A stretch of 17,250 bases of DNA, taken from NCBI GenBank assembly GCA_002369175.1, contig DFES01000012.1, positions 1 through 17,250 of the forward strand, given 5' to 3'. Positions within the stretch are counted from its first letter, which is position 1, and every line of letters starts with the position of its first letter. Under the pieces are notes generated by a model. It was not told where the DNA came from, made no database searches, and saw only the letters and a program-made list of their open reading frames with translations. The position numbers were made by a program, and so were the translations under genes. Shown here one piece after another: positions 8,346 through 15,047 of the stretch. The stretch is from Selenomonadaceae bacterium UBA3796. Its GTDB lineage: Bacteria > Bacillota > Negativicutes > Selenomonadales > Selenomonadaceae.

Positions 8346-9604
8346 TGTGGAAAGAGCTCAATATGTATGATCGGTGGATGTTCGGCATCCTGTTGCTCCT
8401 GACTGCGGCTTCGAATACTTCGACCGGTGGGGCGAGCATCGGCATCTGCCTCGGGATTCTCGTCATGCTTGTCCAGGGCATTCGCCAGCGACGTCTGCCT
8501 CCGATGGATAAAGGCATTGGCATCGTCATTGGCATCCATACGCTGCTGTGGGCGGTGTCTTCCTGTTTTTCATTGGATCCCGCCCACAGCTTTCGGGAGC
8601 TTTGGGCTGTGACCTATCGGTTTCTGCCCCTTTGCTTTGCCATGATGTACCTCAGGGAGAGGTGGCAGCTCCGCTGGATCTGGCTGGTCTTTGCCCTTTC
8701 GGTGTTCGTGGATGATGCCAAGGCTCTTTGGCAGTATGCCACCTTCCAGGACTTGGGATGGGGACATCGCCCCACAGGCTTCAACCATTCTCCCACCTTC
8801 CTTGCCAGCCATATGCTCATGGCAATTCCCGTACTGTTTTTTGCAGCCGGGCGGGAGTATATGAAGCCGCGGGAAAAGACCTTCCTCCTTGTGACGGCAG
8901 TTTTCGCCTTTTTCCTCCTGATCCTCTCGGGAACAAGGGGCGGCTGGCTGGCCTTCCTGGGAACTGCCGTGATCTATGCCCTTTGCGACAAGAATTATCG
9001 GAAAAGAGCGTTCGTGGCGGTTTCCTCTCTTCTGGTGGTGCTCTTTCTGGCCGCTTTGGCCCTGCCTTCCTTTCAGGCAAGGCTTTTGACTATGACAGAC
9101 CCTTCCTACCAGAGCAACAGCGAACGGATACTCATGTGGCAATCGGCGGCGGATATCATAGGGGATTATCCTGTTACGGGAGTCGGCCTGGATGAGTTCG
9201 GCTTTGCCTATAATACGAAGTACATCTCACCCTTGGCCAGGGAACGGGCAGAAAGCCCGGAGAAATACTGGACGGGACACGGTCATCCCCACAACAACTT
9301 TCTGAAGATGTTTTCGGAAGGCGGTATTCTGGGGCTCAGTGCCTTTCTTCTCCTGCACGGCTACTTCCTTTGGAGATATATTCGTCTCTGGCGGCAGGAA
9401 AGGCACGCCTTTCCTTACGGACTCATGGCGATTCTCGTCCTGACGGCGCTGGTGCTGGAAGGTATGACGGATACGAATATGAATCAGGTTCCCATTATGC
9501 GGGAATACTGGCTGCTTGCGGGTATACTCCTGGTGGCGGGCGCAGCAGAAACGGGAGAGGGGGGAAAGCTCCATGCTGGAAAACAGGAAAAAGCTCCTGG
9601 GTGA
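8345..9604 (+). CDS. O-antigen ligase family membrane protein (WaaL-like)
   Basis: The 419-residue polytopic membrane protein has about ten to twelve hydrophobic segments. Its largest outer loop, roughly residues 245-325, is of the Wzy_C/O-antigen-ligase type. Ligases of this family move a polysaccharide from undecaprenyl diphosphate to the lipid A core on the periplasmic face. Signature parts are LILSGTRGGWLAF (192-204, Arg198), ERILMWQSA (260-268, Arg261), YPVTGVGLDEFG (275-286) and GHGHPHNNFLKMFSEGG (311-327). His316 matches the essential His of WaaL. The true start is the ATG at 8345, overlapping the previous TGA; the frame runs further upstream but only as a shadow of the GT9 gene. The end overlaps the next gene by 32 nt. 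A Wzy polymerase is a less likely alternative, and no other polymerase or wzx flippase is in the window. Confidence 0.86.
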   Translation: MWKELNMYDRWMFGILLLLTAASNTSTGGASIGICLGILVMLVQGIRQRRLPPMDKGIGIVIGIHTLLWAVSSCFSLDPAHSFRELWAVTYRFLPLCFAMMYLRERWQLRWIWLVFALSVFVDDAKALWQYATFQDLGWGHRPTGFNHSPTFLASHMLMAIPVLFFAAGREYMKPREKTFLLVTAVFAFFLLILSGTRGGWLAFLGTAVIYALCDKNYRKRAFVAVSSLLVVLFLAALALPSFQARLLTMTDPSYQSNSERILMWQSAADIIGDYPVTGVGLDEFGFAYNTKYISPLARERAESPEKYWTGHGHPHNNFLKMFSEGGILGLSAFLLLHGYFLWRYIRLWRQERHAFPYGLMAILVLTALVLEGMTDTNMNQVPIMREYWLLAGILLVAGAAETGEGGKLHAGKQEKAPG

Positions 9605-11039
9605 GGCAGCTTTTGTGCTCCTTGTGTTTTTCGTCATGCTGGCCTTCTTTTCGGAAGTGCATCCCATGGTCATGTACGATGGCGATGATTGGAACGGCCT
9701 TTCGAAGCAGCGGAACATTGCTTTTCCAAAATGGCATGACCACAATCCCATCAAAGTCCTTCCGGAATCTCTCATGCCCTTGGCGGCACCGATTGCAGCG
9801 TATGTTGTCCTGCCTTTCCTGGGGGATTTCCTCACATCGGTGACACTGGTATCCGCCGGAATCCTGAGCGCCCTTATTTCTCTTTACCTCTATCTCTTCC
9901 TCAAGGTCATGGAGAAGAGATTTGCCTTGGAAACATGGGCAGCCTGTCTTTTGGGACTGATGTTCCTGTCCTTTCATTTCCTCATATTCAAGCATGGGGA
10001 GTATGGGAACCCCTATCTTTTTGAAGCGATGAATCTCACGTGCTATTACCATTATACCATTCCCGCCCTTTGGAACATCTGCATCCTGCTCTATTTCCTT
10101 TGGAAGGGGATTCCCGGCACGCGGCGCATCGAAGGGAGAAAGTGGCAGGATTGCCTTCTGGTATTCCTTCTCTACCTGGGGATTTGCTCCAGCGTTTTGC
10201 ACAGCATCATCTTCATGGCGTATATCTGCATAGAATTCCTTTGGAACCTCGGGAAATGGAGGGAGCAGCGCCTTCTTTCCGGCCTTCTGGCCGTATGGGC
10301 GGTCACCCTGCTTTTCGAGGGCTTGGGGGGAAGAGCCGGGCAGATGGGGCAGTCCCTTTTGGACATGCCGGTGGCGCAGACCTTCCTTTCTCTGTCCCAT
10401 GTGCTTTTCCAGAACAACAAGGGAATATGGATTGCCCTCGTTTTTGCGGTGATCTTCGTGGGGTGCAGCATCTTCATCTATCGCCGCCGTCGTGAGAAGG
10501 ATGCAGTGGATGTCCTCTATGTGGAAGGACAGAAGAAATTCCTTGCCTGCGCCCTGCTTTGGACCGTCTATGAAGTGCTTGTCTGCGCCAGAGCCGGCGG
10601 CGGCTACATCGACTTGCCGGAAGTCACGATCGGACTCTTCTTTTACCTGTTCTTCCTGATGTTTTCCGCAGCCGCCTATGTCTTTCACAGAAAGCCTGGC
10701 GCGTCTGTGGTGCTTCCCATACTGGCGTTCATTGTAGTCTGCCGCACCATCAGCGCCCAGCAGAGTTTGCTGGATTCCACCATGGGACGGGTGCCCCCTG
10801 CCATCTGCGCTGAGGTCAGCAGGGATATCATTCGCCAGGTACAGGCGGCAGAAAAGGCGGGGATGCGGAAAATGGAACTGCATGTTCCCAAGGGAGACGA
10901 CCACGACAACTGGCCCCATCCCAACTATATGGGGCCGGCAGTGAGCCGCCTTCTCTACGGACAGGGCTTGATTCCCTATCCCATGGAAATCACCATCGTG
11001 CCGGATTCCGCAATGAACCAAAAATATGGCATAAGGTGA
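9573..11039 (+). CDS. Polytopic membrane protein, possible GT-C glycosyltransferase
   Basis: I do not recognise a named gene. The 488-residue protein has about ten to eleven hydrophobic segments; the first is at 11-27. The first outer loop then carries an acidic motif, D36-G-D38-D39-W40. An acidic motif in the first outer loop is the hallmark of GT-C glycosyltransferases such as GtrII- and ArnT-like enzymes, which use polyprenyl-phosphate sugars. A soluble tail (about 405-488) is unusual in having KGDDHDNWPHPNYMG (440-454), a second cluster of acidic and aromatic residues. ATG at 9573 is chosen because GAGAGGGGGG (about 9554-9563) lies upstream. A TTG at 9516 in the same frame is inside the ligase gene and less likely. 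Its position after the ligase and before a GtrB-like gene supports a role in decorating LPS or another surface glycan. This function is inferred. Confidence 0.72.
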   Translation: MLENRKKLLGEAAFVLLVFFVMLAFFSEVHPMVMYDGDDWNGLSKQRNIAFPKWHDHNPIKVLPESLMPLAAPIAAYVVLPFLGDFLTSVTLVSAGILSALISLYLYLFLKVMEKRFALETWAACLLGLMFLSFHFLIFKHGEYGNPYLFEAMNLTCYYHYTIPALWNICILLYFLWKGIPGTRRIEGRKWQDCLLVFLLYLGICSSVLHSIIFMAYICIEFLWNLGKWREQRLLSGLLAVWAVTLLFEGLGGRAGQMGQSLLDMPVAQTFLSLSHVLFQNNKGIWIALVFAVIFVGCSIFIYRRRREKDAVDVLYVEGQKKFLACALLWTVYEVLVCARAGGGYIDLPEVTIGLFFYLFFLMFSAAAYVFHRKPGASVVLPILAFIVVCRTISAQQSLLDSTMGRVPPAICAEVSRDIIRQVQAAEKAGMRKMELHVPKGDDHDNWPHPNYMGPAVSRLLYGQGLIPYPMEITIVPDSAMNQKYGIR

Positions 11040-11058
11040 AAGGTGGATCGTGTAAAGC

Positions 11059-12342
11059 ATGAAGTACATCATAAACTATATCCTGAAGATACTGGCGGTC
11101 TGTCTCGCTTCCATCTTCCTTGGTGCGATTGCGCTCCTGGCAGTATACTGCCTGCCGACAAAATCCATGTATCGTCACCTCCAGCAGGATCGTCAAATGA
11201 TTCAACAGGAAGGCCAGCACTGGTCCTGGGGGAAAATTTCCGCCACCTCCCTGGATGGATTCACAGACAGCATCATGCTGATGAATGCCGTTTATCCTGT
11301 GGAAAAGGCGAATCTCAATGCTATGATAGTGCCGCGTTGGTTTGTGGAGAAAGAATCTCCGGATGTGACGCTGGCCAAAGCGTTGGAGAGCAAGGAGGCG
11401 GCGGAGAAAATTTCGGATACGGATTATTCCATATACTGGCATGGTTATCTTGTCTATTTGAAGCCCATGCTTCTGGTTTCGAGTTATCATACCGTTCGCA
11501 TTTTGAATGCGTATCTCCAGCTTTTCCTGATTGGATTCCTTCTGCTCGCTTTATACCAGAGATTGGGAATTCTTCATGCCATGGCGTTTTTCCTGACTAT
11601 TTGCTTCATCAATCCCATCACTACAGCCATGTCCATGCAGCTGTCCTCGATTTTCTATATCATCCTGCTTTCTGTCGCAGGGATGCTCTGCAGGAATGAT
11701 CTGCTTTATGAGAGGAACTGGTATCGTTATTTTTTCCTCATCATCGGCATTGTGACCGCTTACATGGATTTTTTGACATATCCCATCGTTGGACTTGGGA
11801 TCCCGCTGCTCGTGTATGTTTTGCTGAACAAGAGGGAGCTTTCGCGAATCGGAGGGGGTGTCCTTCCCGTTGTGGAGAATATCTGCACATGGGGGACGGG
11901 ATACGTGCTCATGTGGTCTGGGAAATGCCTGGCAGCCTGGGTGGTGTCGGGGCAGCTCATCCTGGAAAAGTTCGTGGGGGCGGCAAAGTACCGCTCGTCC
12001 TCGGATGTGGGCTTTGATTTGGCAGGGCATGAGCCAGTGAATTTCTTCACAGTGCTGCAGGCAAACCTGAAAGCTGCTACGGAAGGGCCATGGATATGGC
12101 TGTTTGCGGCCTTTGCCATATACTTGGCATATCGTGCCATACGGAAAGGTTCCTTCCGTGTTTCCCTGCGAATTCTTCCGGCGCTGGTTCTGGCGGGAAG
12201 CCTTCCACTTCTTTGGTATTTCGCAATGCAGAATCATTCCTATGTCCATGCGGGGTTCCTGGCTTACAGGGATCTGGCAATATTGTTTTTCGCCGTGCTA
12301 TGCATAGGCATCGAAGCCGGTTCAGATACGAGATTGGAGTGA
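11059..12342 (+). CDS. Polytopic membrane protein of unknown function
   Basis: The 427-residue protein starts with a hydrophobic helix (4-31), followed by an outer loop of about 110 residues that holds SLDGFTDSIMLMN (64-76). About eight more hydrophobic segments follow, ending in the tail YRDLAILFFAVLCIGIEAG. The acidic DGFTD (66-70) in the first outer loop again suggests a GT-C-like catalytic loop, but I recognise no family. ATG at 11059 has AGGTGG (11041-11046) 12 nt upstream and lies 19 nt after the previous stop. Base composition is lower in GC than in the neighbours: two 60-base stretches counted by hand (11401-11460 and 11701-11760) are 38% and 43%, against 58% at 1801-1860 and 67% at 4801-4860. 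A transferred or fast-evolving gene is possible. Together with the GtrB-like gene 10 nt downstream it may form a surface-glycan modification unit. Confidence 0.7.
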   Translation: MKYIINYILKILAVCLASIFLGAIALLAVYCLPTKSMYRHLQQDRQMIQQEGQHWSWGKISATSLDGFTDSIMLMNAVYPVEKANLNAMIVPRWFVEKESPDVTLAKALESKEAAEKISDTDYSIYWHGYLVYLKPMLLVSSYHTVRILNAYLQLFLIGFLLLALYQRLGILHAMAFFLTICFINPITTAMSMQLSSIFYIILLSVAGMLCRNDLLYERNWYRYFFLIIGIVTAYMDFLTYPIVGLGIPLLVYVLLNKRELSRIGGGVLPVVENICTWGTGYVLMWSGKCLAAWVVSGQLILEKFVGAAKYRSSSDVGFDLAGHEPVNFFTVLQANLKAATEGPWIWLFAAFAIYLAYRAIRKGSFRVSLRILPALVLAGSLPLLWYFAMQNHSYVHAGFLAYRDLAILFFAVLCIGIEAGSDTRLE

Positions 12343-12352
12343 AGAGAACAGA

Positions 12353-13300
12353 ATGAAGAAGATTGCTGTCTTGATTCCGTGTTACAATGAGGGACTGACC
12401 ATTGAAAAAGTGGTCCGTGATTACAAAAAAGCCCTGCCTGAGGCGGATATCTACGTATATGACAACAATAGCACAGACGATACTGCTGCCATTGCCCGGC
12501 GGGCAGGGGCGATTGTCCGCTATGAGTACCGTCAGGGAAAAGGGAATGTCATTCGTTCCATGTTTCGTGATATTGATGCTGACTGCTATCTGATGATTGA
12601 TGGAGACGATACCTATCCGGCAGAGAACGCCCGTGAAATGTGCAACCTTGTGCTGGAAGGGAAGGCGGATATGGTGATTGGCGACCGCCTGTCCTCCACC
12701 TATTTCGAGGAGAACAAGCGGCCCTTCCACAATTTTGGCAACGTGATTGTCCGCAAATTCATCAATACGTTCTTTTCGCGGAGGGAAAAAATCATCGATG
12801 TCATGACAGGCTACCGCGCTTTCAGCCCCATGTTTGTCAAGAGTTTCCCCATCATGTCGGAGGGCTTTGAGATAGAGACAGAAATGACCATACATGCCCT
12901 GGACAAGAATCTGTTGCTCACGAGCCTGCCGGTTGCTTACCGCGACCGACCCGAAGGAAGCGAGAGCAAGCTCAACACCTATACGGACGGCGCTAAAGTT
13001 CTGATGACCATCTTCAATCTCTACCGGAACTATCAGCCGCTTCGTTTTTTCGGTGCCATTGCCGTCGTGTTGGGAATCGCTGCCGTCATCTTTGTTCTGC
13101 CCGTCCTGCTGGAGTACTTCCGCACGGGGCTTGTTCCGAGATTTCCAACACTGATCACCAGCGGCTTTCTGTGCCTGACCTCCCTGCTGTCCGCTGTGTG
13201 CGGCCTGATTCTCGACACCATTGCCAAAAACAATCGCAGGAATGCGGAAATGCAGATGAACATATTGAAGATTTTGCAGAAAAAAGAGGAAGAAAAGTAA
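12353..13300 (+). CDS. GtrB-like polyprenyl-phosphate glycosyltransferase (GT2)
   Basis: This 315-residue family 2 glycosyltransferase has a cytoplasmic GT-A domain and two C-terminal membrane helices (about 231-253 and 266-288), with a basic/acidic coiled tail. The start is ILIPCYNEGLTIEKVV-like, then YVYDNNSTDDT (35-44), YRQGKGNVIRSMF (59-71), and the metal-binding D83-G-D-D86 in MIDGDDTYP. MTGYRAFS (151-158) and GFEIETEMTIHAL (171-183) match the dolichol-/undecaprenyl-phosphate glycosyltransferase group (DPM1, GtrB). Such enzymes charge undecaprenyl phosphate with glucose or another hexose for use outside the membrane. ATG at 12353 follows GGAGTGA, about 10 nt away. The gene is last in the operon and ends in TAA right before the terminator. 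One sampled 60-base stretch (12421-12480) is 43% GC. The class is firm; the sugar is unknown. Confidence 0.88.
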   Translation: MKKIAVLIPCYNEGLTIEKVVRDYKKALPEADIYVYDNNSTDDTAAIARRAGAIVRYEYRQGKGNVIRSMFRDIDADCYLMIDGDDTYPAENAREMCNLVLEGKADMVIGDRLSSTYFEENKRPFHNFGNVIVRKFINTFFSRREKIIDVMTGYRAFSPMFVKSFPIMSEGFEIETEMTIHALDKNLLLTSLPVAYRDRPEGSESKLNTYTDGAKVLMTIFNLYRNYQPLRFFGAIAVVLGIAAVIFVLPVLLEYFRTGLVPRFPTLITSGFLCLTSLLSAVCGLILDTIAKNNRRNAEMQMNILKILQKKEEEK

Positions 13301-13343
13301 AAAAAGGACGCTCTCCCCATGCGGGAAAGCGCCTCTTTTTTTT
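13299..13343. terminator. Bidirectional rho-independent terminator
   Basis: GGACGCTCTCCC (13306-13317) can pair with GGGAAAGCGCCT (13323-13334) with two mismatches and a 5-base loop. On the + strand the stem is followed by eight T (13336-13343). On the - strand it is followed by seven T, the complement of the A run at 13299-13305. It can therefore end both the LPS operon and the convergent metallopeptidase transcript. Directly to its right, GGCTTTTTA occurs twice in tandem (around 13339-13360) and includes the metallopeptidase stop codon. Confidence 0.85.
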
Positions 13344-13350
13344 AGGCTTT

Positions 13351-14991
13351 TTAGGCTTTTCGATAGGCGGATATGGAACCATTGTCGTTGTGCAGCCCAT
13401 AGACGCTGCCGTCCCAAAGCCGGAAGGTGTTCATTCCGCCTTCGTTCCAGCCGTTCACGATCAGCTTGTCGGAGTCCGAGGAGTGGATGACCAGGTCGCT
13501 TCCGTTCATGTACAGAGCCTGGATGCCCATGGCAGAGTAAAGCATGACCTGATCGGCAGCGTTGCTGCCCTGAATGTAATCCGTTCCTTCGTTTGCTCCG
13601 TAGAAGAAGGTATCTGCGCCGCCTCCTCCCTGCATGGTATCCGTAACAGAGCCTGAGCCGCCCCACTGGGAGGAGCCGCCGCTGCCCGCCAGGATGTAGT
13701 CGCTGCCGTTGTTTGAGCCGACCAGTACCTCCAGAGGGCCGTGTGCGCTGTAATCCATGGTCTGTGGTGAACCCGCCATATAGGCATAGCCTGCGATGTT
13801 TCCACCGCCGTCAGCAACGCTGATGAGTTTGTCGCGGCAATTCTGCACGGTCAGGGTTCCTGCCGCAGAATGTAGCTGGAGACTGTCTCCCGCCACATCG
13901 AGGCCGCTGTACTGCGCATCAAAGTAAATCCTCTTGGCGGGATCGTAATCCGTTATGGTAGCATCTCCCCCGGTGTAGGAATAATGCGAGCTTGTCTCTC
14001 CGCCGGTCGAGCCGTTGGAACCGCTGCTGTTCAGAGCCATTTGGTGCCCAAGGAAGCGGAACAGCATATAACCTGCTGCATAGGAATTGTAATCGCCCCC
14101 TGTGCTGAAAAGAGCAGAGCGCAGAGCGGGAGCGCTATTGGATTGCGCCAGATTGCAGATTTCACTGAAACGGAAATCATCGATGCCGTGAACCAGCTCC
14201 GCCAGTCCTTCGCTTACACCGGACAGGAGGCTGTTCCATGTGTTGACATTCATGTTCGCGCACATTACGGCATGGGTGAATTCATGGGCTAATGTGCGGT
14301 CGAGGTAGCCGGAGCTGGATCTGCCGTTTCCGTCGGAAAGATCGAGATCCCGGTACTTTGCCAGATTGACGCTAAGGGTCTGGGAGCTTGCGCTGGCCAA
14401 TGTGGAACTGTTGTCGTTGTAATATCCATCGAGGGTCATGGATCTCGTTTTGGCAGTATCATCCGCATAGCTTATGCCGTAGGTTTCGGCAACAAGATCC
14501 AGGCATTCCTTTCCCCACCAGGTATACAGTCCTGCCACGACTTTTTGCGCCGTGGCGTCAAGCGCGCCGGTGGGCCAGTTTATGGTCAGTCCCCGGTAGG
14601 TGCTGGTGCTTGAGGTGGGGTAGTAGATGCCCGTAACATTCTCCGGAACAATGGACTCGGCAGTTTTGGAAATGCCGCTGCCCGCATCCGATCCGGTCAG
14701 GGAACCGGTATCTTCGTTCGTGAGATCTATGCCGCAATAGTTCGTCAGGTAGGCATGGGTGCTGTCCGTGGGCACAAATTTACTCTGTGAAGAGGAGTAG
14801 GTATAACCGGTTGCATCCGTGCCTCCGTGGGATGCAACGGTTCCCACGAAATAATCCACGAGGCTGCCCCAGGAAGTCAACCAGCCGTTTGTGGCTGCGG
14901 CAACGGCTTCATCGGCAGCCGCCACACCGGTCGAGTTTGTTCGTATCAGGGTGTTTACGAAACGTTTGATGGTATCTTGTTGGATTGACAT
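13351..14991 (-). CDS. Putative secreted zinc metallopeptidase with RTX-like C-terminus
   Basis: The 546-residue protein has the zinc motif H236-E-F-T-H240 in LDRTLAHEFTHAVM, and a likely third ligand Glu261 in VSEGLAELVHGIDD, 21 residues later. This spacing and the E-G-x-A-E motif are those of gluzincin-type peptidases. The N-terminus (MSIQQDTIKRFVNTL) has no Sec signal. The C-terminal third is Gly/Ser/Asp-rich with GSNNGSDYILAGSGG (425-439) and GGGGADTFFYGANEGTDYI (455-473), an RTX-like calcium-binding repeat. It ends with GSDLVIHSSDSDKLIV and TFRLWDGSVYGL, resembling the terminal domain of type I secretion substrates. Secretion through a HlyBD/TolC-type system is therefore likely, but no transporter is in the window. 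The ATG follows a perfect AAGGAGGT (14999-15006) at 7 nt. The protein is Ser/Thr/Asn/Gly-rich with few Cys. Similar Negativicutes proteins are known to me only as hypotheticals, from memory. Confidence 0.8.
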   Translation of the reverse strand: MSIQQDTIKRFVNTLIRTNSTGVAAADEAVAAATNGWLTSWGSLVDYFVGTVASHGGTDATGYTYSSSQSKFVPTDSTHAYLTNYCGIDLTNEDTGSLTGSDAGSGISKTAESIVPENVTGIYYPTSSTSTYRGLTINWPTGALDATAQKVVAGLYTWWGKECLDLVAETYGISYADDTAKTRSMTLDGYYNDNSSTLASASSQTLSVNLAKYRDLDLSDGNGRSSSGYLDRTLAHEFTHAVMCANMNVNTWNSLLSGVSEGLAELVHGIDDFRFSEICNLAQSNSAPALRSALFSTGGDYNSYAAGYMLFRFLGHQMALNSSGSNGSTGGETSSHYSYTGGDATITDYDPAKRIYFDAQYSGLDVAGDSLQLHSAAGTLTVQNCRDKLISVADGGGNIAGYAYMAGSPQTMDYSAHGPLEVLVGSNNGSDYILAGSGGSSQWGGSGSVTDTMQGGGGADTFFYGANEGTDYIQGSNAADQVMLYSAMGIQALYMNGSDLVIHSSDSDKLIVNGWNEGGMNTFRLWDGSVYGLHNDNGSISAYRKA

Positions 14992-15025
14992 TTTGGAAAC
15001 CTCCTTGCGTTCTGTGTGTTTATGT

Positions 15026-15047
15026 CAAATCATCCGAATGATTTGAT
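15026..15047 (-). promoter_or_regulatory. Perfect hairpin across the sulfatase stop codon
   Basis: TCAAATCAT and ATGATTTGA form a perfect 9-bp inverted repeat around a 4-base loop. In the - strand transcript the hairpin covers the last codons and the TGA of the sulfatase-like gene, about 20 nt ahead of the metallopeptidase ribosome binding site. No T run follows, so it is not a standard terminator. It could slow decay, mark a processing site, or attenuate expression between the two genes. Confidence 0.5.

Noticed and set aside
9495..11072. 525-codon open frame on the - strand
   Set aside because: Antisense to the membrane protein gene at 9573-11039, whose hydrophobic segments and ribosome binding site support the + strand.
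12077..13666. 529-codon open frame on the - strand crossing the terminator
   Set aside because: It overlaps the GtrB-like gene, the terminator and the end of the metallopeptidase gene in another frame, so it is a chance frame.
13351..14991. Metallopeptidase as flagellinolysin or serralysin
   Set aside because: It lacks flagellin N- and C-terminal domains, and it lacks the HExxHxxGxxH zinc motif of serralysins.
14992..15029. Separate promoter for the metallopeptidase gene (TTGACA on the - strand just after the sulfatase stop)
   Set aside because: A perfect TTGACA is present, but at 16-18 nt downstream there is only the AAGGAGG ribosome binding site and no -10 box.
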